Assembly: GCF_902459465.1 (NCBI RefSeq)
Contig: NC_047063.1
Coordinates: 1,302,001 to 1,366,000 of the forward strand
From: Asterias rubens
Taxonomy: Eukaryota > Echinodermata > Asteroidea > Forcipulatida > Asteriidae
Direction of reading: 5' to 3'
DNA: 64,000 nucleotides
Positions 1 through 11,754 of this stretch are shown here, piece by piece. Every line of letters starts with the position of its first letter. The first letter of the stretch is position 1. The translations under genes were made by a program, and so were the position numbers. Under the pieces are notes generated by a model. That model had not been told where the DNA came from. It searched no databases and worked only from the letters and a program-made list of their open reading frames with translations.

Positions 1-1865
1 GTAGTTTGTACCTTAGTCATCCTGACATGTCCCTGCATCCATTTTTTTAAGGTTTAGGGCGACTTGCATACTTCTTGATAGAAAAAAGCTCAAGTAAGCG
101 GGGTTGCTCAGAAACGATTTCAAAAACCTCCACTATGGGAGTTTTGTGCACAGAGCTGTCGGAGAAAAAAACCAAATGTACAACGGGTAATTTCGATCCC
201 AGTATCATGCTCAATCTTCAAAATTTTACCACCACAGGATTGCCATGTTCAAGGGCTTTCCTCTCGTACAAAACTTAATGCTCTGACGATTTTTAAGGCG
301 GGGCCAGATGCGACGGCGTGAGCAGGCACCTATTAGAAATTGATGTACACTGTGCGTGTATACAACGTATACAAACACACGCCGCACTCAGGATTCCAAC
401 CAAATATAATAGTCATTCAAAAAACAGGCCCGGACCATTAAAAACTTTCAGCAATGCTCTGGAATAAGTCCGGAACTAAAAATGCTAGAGAGATGTAGTT
501 TGTACCTTAGTCATCCTGACATGTCCCTGCATCCATTTTTTAAAGGTTTAGGGCGACTTGCATACTTCTTGATAGAAAAAAGCTCAAGTAAGCGGGGTTG
601 CTCAGAAACGATTTCAACAACCTCCACTATGGGAGTTTTGTGCACAGAGCTGTCGGAGAGAAAAACAAAATATACAAGGGGTAATTTCGATCCCAGTATC
701 ATGCTCAATCTTCAAAATTTTACCACCACAGGATTGCCATGTTCAAGGGCTTTCCTCTCGTACAAAACTTAATGCTCTGATGATTTTTAAGGCGGGGCCA
801 GATGCGATGGCGTGAGCAGGCACCCATTAGAAATTGACGTACACTGTGCGTGTATACAACGTATACAAACACACGGCGCAGTCAGGATTCCAACCAAATT
901 ATAATAGTCATTCAAAAAATAGGCCCGGACAATTAAAAACTTTCAGCAATGCTCTGGAATAAGTCTGGAACTAAAAATGCTAGAGAGATGTAGTTTGTAC
1001 CTTAGTCATCCTGACATGTCCCTGCATCCATTTTTTAAAGGTTTAGGGCGACTTGCATATTTCTTGATAGTAAAAAGCTCAAGTAAGCGGGGTTGCTCAG
1101 AAACGATTTCAAAAACACACGGCGCAGTCAGGATTCCAACCAAATATAATAGTCATTCAAAAAATAGGCCCGGACAATTAAAAACTTTCAGCAATGCTCT
1201 GGAATAAGTCTGGAACTAAAAATGCTAGAGAGATGCAGTTCGTACCTTAGTCATCCTGACATGTCCCTGCATCCATTTTTTTAAGGTTTAGGGCGACTTG
1301 CATACTTCTTGATAGAAAAAAGCTCAAGTAAGCGGGGTTGCTCAGAAACGATTTCAACAACCTCCACTATGGGAGTTTTGTGCACAGAGCTGTCGGAGAA
1401 AAAAACCAAATGTACAACGGGTAATTTCGATCCCAGTATCATGCTCAATCTTCAAAATTTTACCACCACAGGATTGCCATGTTCAAGGGCTTTCCTCTCG
1501 TACAAAACTTAATGCTCTGACGATTTTTAAGGCGGGGCCAGATGCGACGGCGTGAGCAGACACCTATTAGAAATTGATGTACACTGTGCGTGTATACAAC
1601 GTATACAAACACACGCCGCACTCAGGATTCCAACCAAATATAATAGTCATTCAAAAAACAGGCCCGGACCATTAAAAACTTTCAGCAATGCTCTGGAATA
1701 AGTCTGGAACTAAAAATGCTAAAGAGATGTAGTTTGTACCTTAGTCATCCTGACATGTCCCTGCATCCAGTTTTTAAAGGTTTAGGGCGACTTGCATACT
1801 TCTTGATAGAAAAAAGCTCAAGTAAGCGGGGTTGCTCAGAAACGATTTCAAAAACCTCCACTATG
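1..1865. repeat. Satellite array, ~495 bp unit, about four copies
   Basis: Head-to-tail units begin at about 481, 975, 1218 and 1715, with a partial unit running off the left edge. Full units are about 494-497 bp. The unit starting near 975 is only ~243 bp: an internal block is deleted at a short AAAC microhomology near 1111-1118. The first and fourth units share diagnostic bases, while the second and the short third share others, so an A-B-b-A order is visible. Each unit has a short palindrome (TGTATACAACGTATACA) and an open frame of up to ~96 codons. The array stops abruptly at ~1865 inside a unit. Whether the satellite is transcribed cannot be seen. Confidence 0.93.
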
Positions 1866-4497
1866 AGAACAGGCGTTAACGAAAAGGAGATCCAAGCCAA
1901 CACCCATAGCAACAGCCTTAGCCTTAGCTGCAGTCGTCAATTTACCAAGGCCTCAGTCCAAGTCACGATTCACCCTTTGGATTAACTTGTTTTCGTGAAG
2001 GTCACACAGAGAGTGTGCGCTAGCTATTTAATTAAGCACGACTTTTGTGTTTTTGCAAACGTTTCAAACATTGTGTCTAAAATGCTATGTAAACAAACAA
2101 GTGCTTCAAAAATCAAAGGTAGAATACTATAAAACTCCATTAAGTTTCAGTTACTGTGTTTAAATATCTCCTATGGAAAAGCACCGGGCTACTTCTCATC
2201 TTGCCATCGTTTTGCTCACTATATAGCGCTTTGATCTTGTCAAAAAGGTGCTTTGTTGTATTAAACAACGTCATCATTCCAAATACGTCCGGAAAAATAT
2301 TCCAAAAGATTTATCAGCCACAAAGTGGACGACTGGAAATTAAGGGTCTATTCACCAGCCGCAATTGGCCCGTTCCACATGGGGGGGGGGGGGTATCGTC
2401 ATGTAATATACAACGTGATGTCGTTAGCGTAATGGGTCTCCCCCTCGTGCTTAATTATGTAGTCTCCGAGCAGCCCTTTTGGTGATTAGGAAAGGCCTAT
2501 ATAATTTACGAGACAATAGTATTGCAGTAAATGAAAAGTGCAGATAAATTATTGCTCAAGGTAGGCTATTTACAGTCTTTAATATGCTTTCAATTCTGCT
2601 ATTATATGTTATTTTCCTGCAACATCAGTCACTTTTTGTAAAACATCATTAAAATAGTTCCAATATTGATAAACAACGTCAATGTGTACCCGGAAGAAGG
2701 GAGTATGCCACTCTTCCATCCAGTCACAATTGTGCTTCTAGTAACAGTTAGTGATGTGAGCAATCAAATATCTCGTTTTTAAGTTATAAACCAAAACAAA
2801 AAAACTTACTGGGTAAAATTGAGAAAAAGAACAAAAACCAACCAAAACAACAACACATGCATGGTGTTGTTGTTAAATCTTTATAAAGCAAAATAAATTG
2901 GCGCATGGAACAAAAGTCTCATGGCCAAAATTTCAAATGATGGTATAAAAAGAATCCAATTAATGTATACTTAGCGTTAAACAGGTCAACTGTGGAAAGC
3001 GGATGTCAACTCTGGAAGGCGGATGTTAAAAAGTAATTAATTTAATACCCCGGCTGCTCCTGCCATGTTCATAATTATTGGATTTATATGTTCCTTTTGT
3101 TTCAAACACATGCTCAAGTGTATTAGTTTAAAAGTCCATTAGGAATGCCCTCAAAACCTCAACACTGTCGCTGAAGTGATGAGAAGGCCGATTAATAGAC
3201 CGATTCATGGACATTTAATATTTACATGTGATCACATGACATAAGACGGGTATAGGAAAAAAAAGCTACACACTAAAGACATGAGAAGACCATATGTCTG
3301 TATTTTCGATAAGTTAAACTTTAAACTCAAAACATAGCCCTTTTAATCAAGTTTAATGATTAAATCACATTTCTGTTTGATAAGTCCAGTATTCCGAGAG
3401 TATGGTAAGACTTCGTAAATTACCTAGGTTTGAGCGAGCTCACGCGCCTTGGTTGTTGAATATTGTGCACGGCGCGGCATGAAATCGGGCTATACCCTAG
3501 GGAGACCGCTCTGACAGCTACCCCTTCTAATCAAATAATATGAGGGTAAAAATAAAGCAATTTGCAGCTTCTTTAGGAGATTTTTATTGAAAATATTGAC
3601 AGCAAAATCATTACAATGGGGGCAATGTAAAACAAAATTTTCCGTGCAAAACACATGACATCGTTTGAACCTTCTCGTAGAATCTCCTAGCTGGTGGATT
3701 GTTTAGCCACCGTAAAGTCTCACGGTACAAACTCCAGAATATTCTTCAGTGAATTCGAGAAAGAAAAGCTTCGATTGAACAAACAAACTCAACAATACTC
3801 ATGTCTTTGTAACGCATGCTGATGCAGTACGTCGTGTGTGTTGATGTGTAATAACCATATCAGGTCACGTGACGTCATATTGTCGTGTCCCCCCCCCCCG
3901 GCCGTCAGCACTCGATTTGATTCTTCCCTTGCTTTTTAACTGCCAATTTGAAAAACGGTTTGTTCCACACCATTTGGTGCAGGCTTGCTAAATGTCAGTA
4001 CTGTCTTTCGATGCACACAAGAACTGCTGACCAGGGTGATGCAATAAAACGTGATGCCCACTATGTGTGCACCCCCACCCCCACCCCCCCCCCCGTCACC
4101 TTGGTATAAGCCTTTAATGGACACATCATAACCCCCTAACGATTGTATGATAGGAAAATACATTACGATTTGTTCGCAATGAACAGGGGGTAGGTGTATA
4201 GATGCCATGTTTTAACGACGCTTTCAAATCAACTCATTGGAGTTGGCTGCCCGAAGCCTGCGGATATCGAAATAAGCTTCAATTAAAACGTCACAAAGTT
4301 GTTTTCTTGGTAAATGTCTTATCTTGGATTATTTAATCTCCACTTTGAAAGTTTCACTGTTTGCTTATTATCTTTGATTTTCAGGTCACCGTGAAGGAGA
4401 TTCTCTCGCCCTACCAAGTTACATTGCAACGGCACTCAGCGACCTCCAAAAGAGACTGTTGAAACTCCCATTTAACTGCTTCTACTTTGACCTCATA
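1866..4497. other. Intergenic DNA upstream of the first GPCR
   Basis: No coding exon is supported. The stretch holds a G homopolymer at 2381-2393, a C-run at 3891-3899 and a C-rich simple repeat at 4071-4094. A pyrimidine-rich tract ending in TTTTCAG at about 4378-4384 precedes 4385-4497, so the receptor 5' UTR could start as a spliced exon near 4385. That is inference from a single acceptor-like site. Confidence 0.4.
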
Positions 4498-5840
4498 ATG
4501 GAGGCTCTGATATCTTCTAATACCAGAAACACCAGCTTTGGAAATAGATCTATGGAAATGAGCGAAGTGAAAACAGAGACTGGTGGCTGGGGAAGTTTCG
4601 CCCGAAGTGACTTTGTCATTGTTCTCTACAGCATCATCTGCGCGGTTGGAATCACTGGTAACTTCCTCGTTACGTTCGTACTCCTCCGCGTACCAACTCT
4701 GCGCTCGAACACCAGCGATTTCTTAATCCATCTCTCCCTCGTCGACTTCATAGTGTGCGTTCTGGTCATCCCAAATTTCCTGGTCGTGGTGGAAACTGCC
4801 CCCTCCCCGAACCCGGGGTTCTTCAGCGAGCTGTGGTGCCGATTCTCCAACGGCAAGTTCCTGTTCTGGGTATGCGCCCTGACGTCAGTGTTCAGTCTGG
4901 TCACCGTTAACTTGGAACGGTTCGTTGCCATCGTCTACCCACTCAAGTACAAAGTGGTGTTCACCAGAAGAAACAAAATCATCATGATCACCACTTGCTG
5001 GATTCTGGCCACTCTTTCTAAAACGTTTATACTGTTCCTGTACGACGAAGGGGAGAACGTCGGGTGTCGATTTTTAGGCTGGCCGAACCCAGAAGTCCAG
5101 GCGGTTGTGGGGTTGTATACTTTCATCGTCCAACTACCTGGCCCCTTCTTAGTGATGGTTTGGGCACAATGGCGAGTCATTTCAACATTAAAGAGACAGA
5201 TGAAGGTTCTTAAAGGTCGGATGGGTAAGTTAAAATCTTTAGGAAGATCATGGTTTTTATACATTTTGTATAAAATATTGTATTTTTTTATTTTTAGATT
5301 AGCCGCCTTACTTCGGTTGACTGAAAATATCTCAGACAAACTAGTGGTGCTCTGTATTATGTGAGTTCCCCTAAAGTTTGTATACGAGAAGTATAGCTCT
5401 GTCGTCATTTTTTCTTGGATCATTATACAACAAGATTATTATGTCCGTTCTCCTCTTCAGCTTCATCAACCGTTAACCCGGCCGATCAGCGTAAGATGTG
5501 GCAACTCCGAGCGTCTCAAACTCTCATCAGGACCCTCCTGACCTTCGTCATCACCTTCGCAGTCTGCTGGGCTCCAATCCAGGTCATGTTTCTCGTCTAC
5601 AACTTTGGTGTCTACGTGGACTTCTCATCACCATTTCGCCACATCTCAGTCATGCTCTCCGTGGGTAACTCATGCGTGAACCCCATACTCTACACGCTGA
5701 TGAACAAGCCATTTCGGAAGGGTATTCGTGAGTCGTTGTGCAAGAGAAGGAATTCAGTCAATGATGGCGGTGGTACGTCATCAGTTCGACATCCGGGGAC
5801 TATGACAATGGAAACTGCCATGACAACTAAGGGTACCTAA
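4498..5840 (+). CDS. Class A (rhodopsin-like) GPCR, tandem paralogue 1
   Basis: Two coding exons, 4498-5224 and 5461-5840, join in phase 1 across a 236 bp GT-AG intron and encode 368 residues. The start is the ATG at 4498; the frame is open further upstream but without an ATG. The N-terminus has Asn-glycosylation sequons (NTS, NRS). Family marks are GN in TM1 (N55), LSLVD in TM2 (D83), C114 and C190 for the extracellular disulfide, ERF at 140-142 in place of DRY, a Trp in TM4, CWAP at 278-281 in TM6 and NPILY at 316-320 in TM7, then a basic C-tail. TM1 is ~39-63 and TM5 ~201-223. Peptide-receptor-like overall, but the ligand cannot be read from sequence. The intron falls in the third intracellular loop, as in the paralogue at 15134. 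A short retained-intron read-through would stop early and is not the main product. Membrane signalling is known for the class; subtype is unassigned. Confidence 0.9.
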
Positions 5841-7210
5841 AAACATCTTTAAACTCCGGCTTCTTTGACTTTGAAGTCGTCGAGTGCATCGGTATGGTCT
5901 GCAAACGTATGTAGCCATTTGAAGCCTCATTGTTATTGCCTCATGACTGTGGAGTTCAGGAACTGATGATGTGGTTCATGGATTGACTTGCAGTGAGACT
6001 ACACAAATTATGGGTTCAACTTTACAATGGCATGAAGCCTCTGGAAATACTTCAAGTTAAACAATGATCAATCAATGGCTCGACTGAACCCTTGGGCCAA
6101 CGAAGCAATGCATTTAAATTATACAATGCCCGGTATTGGGCGGAGATTATCCCCAAATGTCCATATTTTAACACACAATACCCCTCTTGTACAGACAAAT
6201 TAGAATACCTCTCTAAAACCCTTTAAAGAATTCATAAGATTCCAACCAAAATATTAAAACACAAAAGAGGGTACACCAAGCGTCATATCGAGCAAAATGG
6301 TATCTAATGGCAAATTATCCAGTCAATTCATCGCCATGTCCTTGCTTTCGCAGTTGACTTGCTTTGACAATCTACAACAATAAGGCATTATCATTCCCCC
6401 CCCCACCCCCCAAAAAAGCATTAACACAAAGAGACAATTTCATGGCTCTGCTTCAGAAGATGACTTCCGATCTTGAAATAAATCTCAATACAAGAACAGT
6501 AATTATTCAATTAATTGAATAAATGAATATATTATTAATATAAAACATCCTCAGGCGATTTTTGCATTTTCAGTATATCCGCTCCCAAACTGTGGCTCTC
6601 TTTTACATTAAAAAACCTTTCTTCTAATTTGTGTAATGTATGTTAAAGATTCCAGTGAGCTTATTCCAGCACCTCTTAATTTATAGTAGATTGAAATTGA
6701 TTAGTATATCGCACAGACAAACTGATGTGGGGTTATCCCAAGTTATTTATGAATTTTACGGAATTGTATTCATTTAGATTTTTTTTCATCTAATGTATTT
6801 GTTATTTGTATATGTGATTTTAATATCACCGGGGAGTCACATGCATTGGTATCTTGATTTGTAATTTTTATAATAATAATAATAAAATTACAAACATCAA
6901 TTTTCAAACATTTTACAATTTAATTTAAAAAGATTAGTCGTGTCACAGTGCAGAGAGAGTGCTCCACTGACCAAACAACACTGTTGTCTCTCATGAATGA
7001 TATACGGAAGGAAAGCTGAAGAAATAAAAGTGTTCAAATGTGAAATAGAATACTCACGGGTTTAGCAATCTTTCGGCGAAATAGTAATAATCCAATCTCT
7101 TGTGATGCTGAGAGATGACCTGCAAAGTAGACATAAAGTAACTCAGTAAATTTAGCAGGAAAGCTTAGAGGAGAAAAGTTTGTAAAATCAAAGCTTAAAA
7201 CATCAGAACC
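5841..7210. other. 3' flank of the first GPCR
   Basis: This is AT-rich noncoding DNA. A canonical AATAAA at 6477-6482 is the first good polyadenylation-signal candidate after the stop, giving a ~640 base 3' UTR. A C-rich run sits near 6397-6409. A short ATA/AAT-rich stretch near 6870-6885 is simple sequence. I see no exon. Confidence 0.4.
6477..6482 (+). promoter_or_regulatory. Candidate polyadenylation signal, GPCR 1
   Basis: AATAAA lies 637 bases after the stop codon of the first receptor. It is chosen by position only; no cleavage site or transcript end can be seen. Confidence 0.3.
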
Positions 7211-7213
7211 AGT

Positions 7214-7391
7214 ACCCAATTTCATAAAGCCCGTACAAAAAACTTGCTAAGCACGGAATAGTATTGCTTAACAGGAAAGGTTTACCAGCCCGAATTGCAT
7301 TAAGTTTACATTGTTGTGACTGGTGCCTCACTAAATTTTTCCTGGTTGTCGATCAGTATTTTCTGCTAAACAGCTTTACGAAAATGGGCCC
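7214..7391. mobile_element. MITE of the GGGCCC/AATTT-CATAAAGC family
   Basis: One end reads CCCAATTTCATAAAGC. The other, reverse-complemented, reads GGGCCCATTTTCGTAAAGC, giving imperfect terminal inverted repeats around a ~178 bp noncoding core rich in TGCTTAA/TTGCTAAGCA words. Relatives lie at about 39894-40069 and 50255-50448. Noncoding and non-autonomous. Confidence 0.6.
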
Positions 7392-7707
7392 AGGTGAATT
7401 GCGACTCTTATTTTTTCTTCAGCGCTAACAAAAAGGTCAGTAAATTACAAAAAGGTGACTTATATTATTTTCTTTCCGTTTGGAAGCTTTAGCAGAGACA
7501 GAATTGAGTTCGATTCCCGACACTCTACAATGAATTTGAAAAAGAACCTTCTAGATTCACCGAATGTCTTGCGAGCTGGTTGAAGGCAGGGTTCGCTTCA
7601 CTGACAATACTCGTAAATATAATCAATGGAAACTATACTGCGTTTCCAAGATTCTCAAAACAAATTTGAATGAATTTTCAACAAATTCAAGCCATCTTGA
7701 TGAATGA

Positions 7708-7950
7708 ATATAGTGGCTTCTTGTGAGTATAGCACGCATATCCGTCACTCAGTGACACTCAAGACGCTTTAACATACAGTGTTTTCCTGCAAGGTGGGCC
7801 TTTTACATCATCAGGTATTGGTTTACAGGTCATGTGGCGCAATATGCTGCAAATTAAACCAGAAAAAGACAAAGGCCTGATATTAACATTCAGTTTGAAA
7901 TTTACGGAGATCCACTCAACCAGCACAACAATATACAGCATCGCCCTAGA
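7708..7950. repeat. Dispersed repeat (copy also at 22200-22380)
   Basis: Blocks such as GTGGCTTC, CACTCAGTGA, AACATACAGT and TTTTCCTGCAAGG, followed by GGTTTACA and a TGCTGC block, recur in the same order at 22200-22350. A third, more decayed copy is suspected at 26200-26560. Noncoding; class not determined. Confidence 0.55.
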
Positions 7951-8183
7951 TACTTTATCTGGTAAAAAAAATCAGTATGTATTTCCAATGTTATGTCGAT
8001 CTTAGATTCTTTCTTCTTCCAATACAAGAATGAGTACAGTTCTTACCCGTAATACGCAACATTCCAAATAAAATAAAAACTTAATTTATCATAAAAAGTA
8101 CAAAAAACCATGATTTTATAAATATTTTAAAAAATCTGGTGCTAAACCAGACAAAGACTTGTCTAGGTTTATCTACAAATTAA

Positions 8184-8544
8184 AGGCACTTCGTGGACAC
8201 TATTGATTACTCAAAATAATTGTTACATAAACACTTACTAAAGTAACGAGTAATGGAGAGATGTTAGCAGTATTAAACATTGTGTGAAACGGATCCCCCT
8301 GAAATAACGTAATTTCTCACTCAAATAATAAAAGACTTGAGCTGAAGCCTTTTAATATGCATCTGAAAGCACGCAAAGTTGTGCAACAAGGCCGTTTGTT
8401 CTTAATTCATTCATCATTCTTGCAATTTCGATGACCAATTGAGCCCAAATTTCCGAAGGTTTGTTATTTTTACATTATTTTGTTTGGATACACCAAGTGG
8501 GGTATACTGGCCTTTGACAATTAACAGAAATGTGTCCATTGCCT
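8184..8544. mobile_element. TTAA-flanked MITE (piggyBac-like), family 1
   Basis: Flanked by TTAA at 8180-8183 and 8545-8548. Ends begin AGGCA and finish TGCCT; the interior is homologous throughout to the better preserved copy at 12404-12782. TTAA target duplication is the known signature of piggyBac transposons, so this is probably a non-autonomous derivative. It has no coding capacity. Confidence 0.75.
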
Positions 8545-8639
8545 TTAAAGATTGATCTGAGCCAAGATCTGTCAGTTATCTTCAGTACTGTCGATATGAG
8601 TTAAGCACACAGGCGTGAAATACAAACGGCAAGAAGGAC

Positions 8640-8770
8640 AAAATGTGTTACGGAAGAATAGAATAGAAGAATAGAAGAATAGAATACGGAAATGTGTTAA
8701 TCGAAAACGGAAATGTGTAATTCGAATACGGAATTGTGTAATTCGATACGGAATGGTGGTAATTCGAACA
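8640..8770. repeat. Short tandem and minisatellite tract
   Basis: An AGAATAGA-type microsatellite (8650-8690) runs into about four ~20-26 bp units of the form ACGGAAATGTGTAATTCGA. The units are diverged from each other by a few bases. Confidence 0.7.
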
Positions 8771-9618
8771 CGATTTCTTAAAAAGCGGCTCCTTTTGTGC
8801 CGACTTGTATTGTGGGGAAAACTTAATTTCTTTTGAAATTAATTGACGTCGTGTTCTTTATTATACATCTCCCGCCACTGAAGGCTTTATTTAAGTTCTA
8901 TCTTCAGGTAACTTTGCCGATGCAAGTGCATTCCGACCAACAATGTACAGAGGGCACATCCTTGCTGTGTCACGTGTACTTGGACGAAATTACCTCTGGG
9001 TAATTTAGTTAATACCTCTGTGGGTAATTAAGTTTATTTCCAAAGACAGTTGTCCTTGAATATTTCATTCGGTATGGTTTGTTTACAACTCGATTAATGA
9101 GAATCTAACAAGGTTGTTCTAGAAAGAGGCTGATTATTCGTGAGTATGTACAACCTTTATATCAAGACAGTTTCATTACGGCAGCCATGGTCGAGGCAGC
9201 AAGGTATACTTCAATTCAAAAGTACACAAAATATACGCGTCTACCCTTCTTGTTTTGTTGTGTAGTCTCAATATATCAAAAATGAATTCAAAACTGAATT
9301 TAAAATAAATTTGTCAGAATTTATCGAATTATGTATTGTGATGGTTGCGGTTAATTTCCTCTAACCTTTAGGGATCTGAATCTGACTTTATAGTCGGTAA
9401 AGCATCCTACTGGAAACATCATAGTCCCCACATTTTTGACAATGAAGAATTGTTCGGTTTTAACCGCTAAACAGGAAAACCACACGCAATCAAGGCTCTA
9501 GTCCTGGAAGCGAACCGGGGTCCAATCAGAGGTGAAAAGCAGTGACACAAACCACTATGCCTATAGCATATTGACCAACATGAAAGAAAACAAGTTCCTA
9601 TACGCAACAGTTCTTTGT

Positions 9619-10197
9619 TTAATCAAACTATTACAAAACTTAGTGCTATGACGATTTTCACAGCGATGCCAGCGGTCAGGAAGTGGACCCGCTACCCCTC
9701 AAAAATTGAGGCACTGGGCCCTTGACACACGGCGCGTGAATGAATGGACAAACAAAATAATTATATTCAATCCAAAATGGCCTGGACTTTTAGAACTTTC
9801 AGCAAAACTCTTAAATAATTCTGGAACTAAAAATGCTAGAGAGACGCAGTTTGTGGCTGAGTCATTCTGGCATGTCCCTGCATTCTTATTTTAAAGTTGC
9901 AGGGTGGCTTCCAGACTTCTTGATACCGAAAATGACAAGTAGGCGGGCGTGCTCTGAAACGATCTCAACAAGCATCCCTATGGGAATTTTGTGCACAGAG
10001 CTGTCGGACGCAAACATCAAAAGTTAACATTGGATTAATTCGACCCCAAATTATTGCTCAATCTATACAAGTTTGGCATTAATGGATGGCCATTTTCAAG
10101 GGCTTTCCTCTCGTACAAAAACTCAGTGCGTTGACGATTTTCACAGCCAGGCCAGCGGCCAGGAAGTGGACCCGCTACCCCTACAAAATTGGGGCAT
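9619..10197 (+). repeat. Diverged dispersed copy of the 1-1865 satellite unit
   Basis: 9700-10197 aligns end to end with the satellite unit of 1-1865 (shared blocks include GGAACTAAAAATGCTAGAGA, TTTTGTGCACAGAGCTGTCGG and GGGCTTTCCTCTCGTACAAAA), and 9619-9715 is a further partial unit. It lies 8 kb from the array in the same orientation. An open frame of ~64 codons corresponds in position and frame to the ~96-codon frame of the array units. Confidence 0.8.
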
Positions 10198-10199
10198 TT

Positions 10200-11165
10200 T
10201 AATTCAATTCAATTCAATTTATTATTTATATATATCGCGTTAAAAACATGAAAATTGCCTTCCAGTGTGCATCAAAGAAAAATAAACAATTTTTTTTATA
10301 AAGTATAAACATATAGGGCCTAAACGGACAAAATACATAGAGACAAAGATATTACAGGGGAGATGACAAAAAACATACATATCACAAAAGAGGAAAAAAT
10401 AAAAAACTCGGGTACAAATGTCCACTGAGGAATGAAGTGGATGGGTAGGATCTTGCATAATGACTTGAATCTTATTAGAGGTAATGGCCGATTCAAAAAC
10501 ACAATGTAAATCCTTAATGTCCAAGCCATTCGTTTTGGAAGCCGCTTTAACGACACGTTCCAGTCGGTGGCTGTCTTTGGCTTTAAGATTACCATTCCAG
10601 ACACAAATGCAGAATGATATAGTGGACTGGATAACACTTTGATAAAAAAGAAATAAAAATATCATTGCGAACACAAAACGATCTAAGCTTCCTGACAAAA
10701 AAAAGACCTCTGGTTAGCCTTGGCAACAAGTTCCTGAGTATTGATTTTCCAATTCAAATTGCTGTCGATGGTAGTGCCAAGATATTTAAAGTTATCCACC
10801 ATTTCAACTGAGTCATTAATATAAATAGGTTCAATAACAGTCTTGGTTTTACGGAAGTCAAACACAATTTCTTTAGTTTTTGACACATTCAGTTCTAAAA
10901 AATTAAGGTTACACCAATAACAAAATTATCAACCTCTTTACAATAAAAAGATTCATCATTACTAGAATAAAGTGAAAATAACACCGGGGACAACACACAG
11001 CCTTGAGGAGCACTATAGTCTGCATAAATAAAACCCTTTGAATACGATCAGTTAAAAAGATGTTGATCCACAATGAAGATATTGGGATTGATACACATTC
11101 TATTCAACTTCACAGTCAAGAAATGAGGCTGAATAGTATGTAATGCCGATGAGAAATCCGCATAT
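10200..11165 (-). pseudogene. LINE retrotransposon 3' fragment (CR1/L2-like reverse transcriptase)
   Basis: Read on the minus strand, the translation gives successive pieces of a non-LTR reverse transcriptase across several frames: a DFSSALHTIQPH-like block near 11165-11100, a GAPQGCVLSP-like block near 11010-10980 (here SAPQGCVLSPVLFSLY), then LNVSKTKEIVFDFRK and FKYLGTTIDSNLNW near 10890-10740, and FYQSVIQSTISFCICVWNGN with the C-terminal thumb region to ~10400. The catalytic F/YADD block expected between the LFSLY and NVSKTKE blocks is absent, so a deletion and frameshifts have killed it. It ends at 10200-10219 in an AATTG short repeat, as in CR1/L2-type 3' tails. Clade assignment is by motif recollection. 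Confidence 0.82.
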
Positions 11166-11754
11166 TAACCATTTTAGCCACTGGACCGCCCAGCCACCTA
11201 AAGCGATACACTGTATTATGCGGTAGGAGGAAACCTCGCTATAGCTTTTGTTTGTAGAAAATAAGAAACATCAAAATAAAACTAGGTAGTTCATCTAGTT
11301 GTTTATAGATCATTATTCATTTTTCTCTTCACAGTTGACTTGACGAAGCTAATGATGATGAAATAATTTAGCACTTATCCAACAAGACGCTTATTAGTGA
11401 ACACAAAGGAAACTGTATTTATCATTAATGGTGATATTGTCGAAAACTTATGCCTTCGCAAATAATCAGCATTAAGCCAGATAAAAGCCTTGAAAAGCTC
11501 TCGTATAGCTTACAATAGAGGGCGCGCTAGCTAGCTGACAGTGAGGTGGTTTTCTAGCTGAGCTGTCTCTAGCCTTTAGTCAGGGCGCACGCGGCACACC
11601 GGATGGCACGCACAGCCCCAAAAATGTAACGCACGAAAAAAGACTATCACCGCGAGTGGCGAGGTACCGTCTGCAGCAGCATATCAAAAGTATTTCAATA
11701 TTCGCTTCCATAAATATTTAAATTTATTTAAATTGGAAGACTATGATTTTCCAA

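Noticed and set aside
236..282. GTACGAGAGGAA (minus strand) in each satellite unit matches the sarcin-ricin loop of 28S rRNA.
   Set aside because: Only ~12 bases match; sequence on both sides is unrelated to rRNA, so it is taken as coincidence, not rDNA.
482..772. ~96-codon open frame in satellite units as a gene.
   Set aside because: Other units break the frame by small indels in the T/A run, there are no splice or regulatory signs, and the repeat context explains it.
1..1865. CRISPR-like array because of regular repeats.
   Set aside because: Units are ~495 bp with no spacer pattern, and the DNA is plainly eukaryotic.
3936..4208. Minus-strand frame with a Gly run.
   Set aside because: The Gly run is a C-rich simple repeat (4071-4094); no homology and no gene structure.
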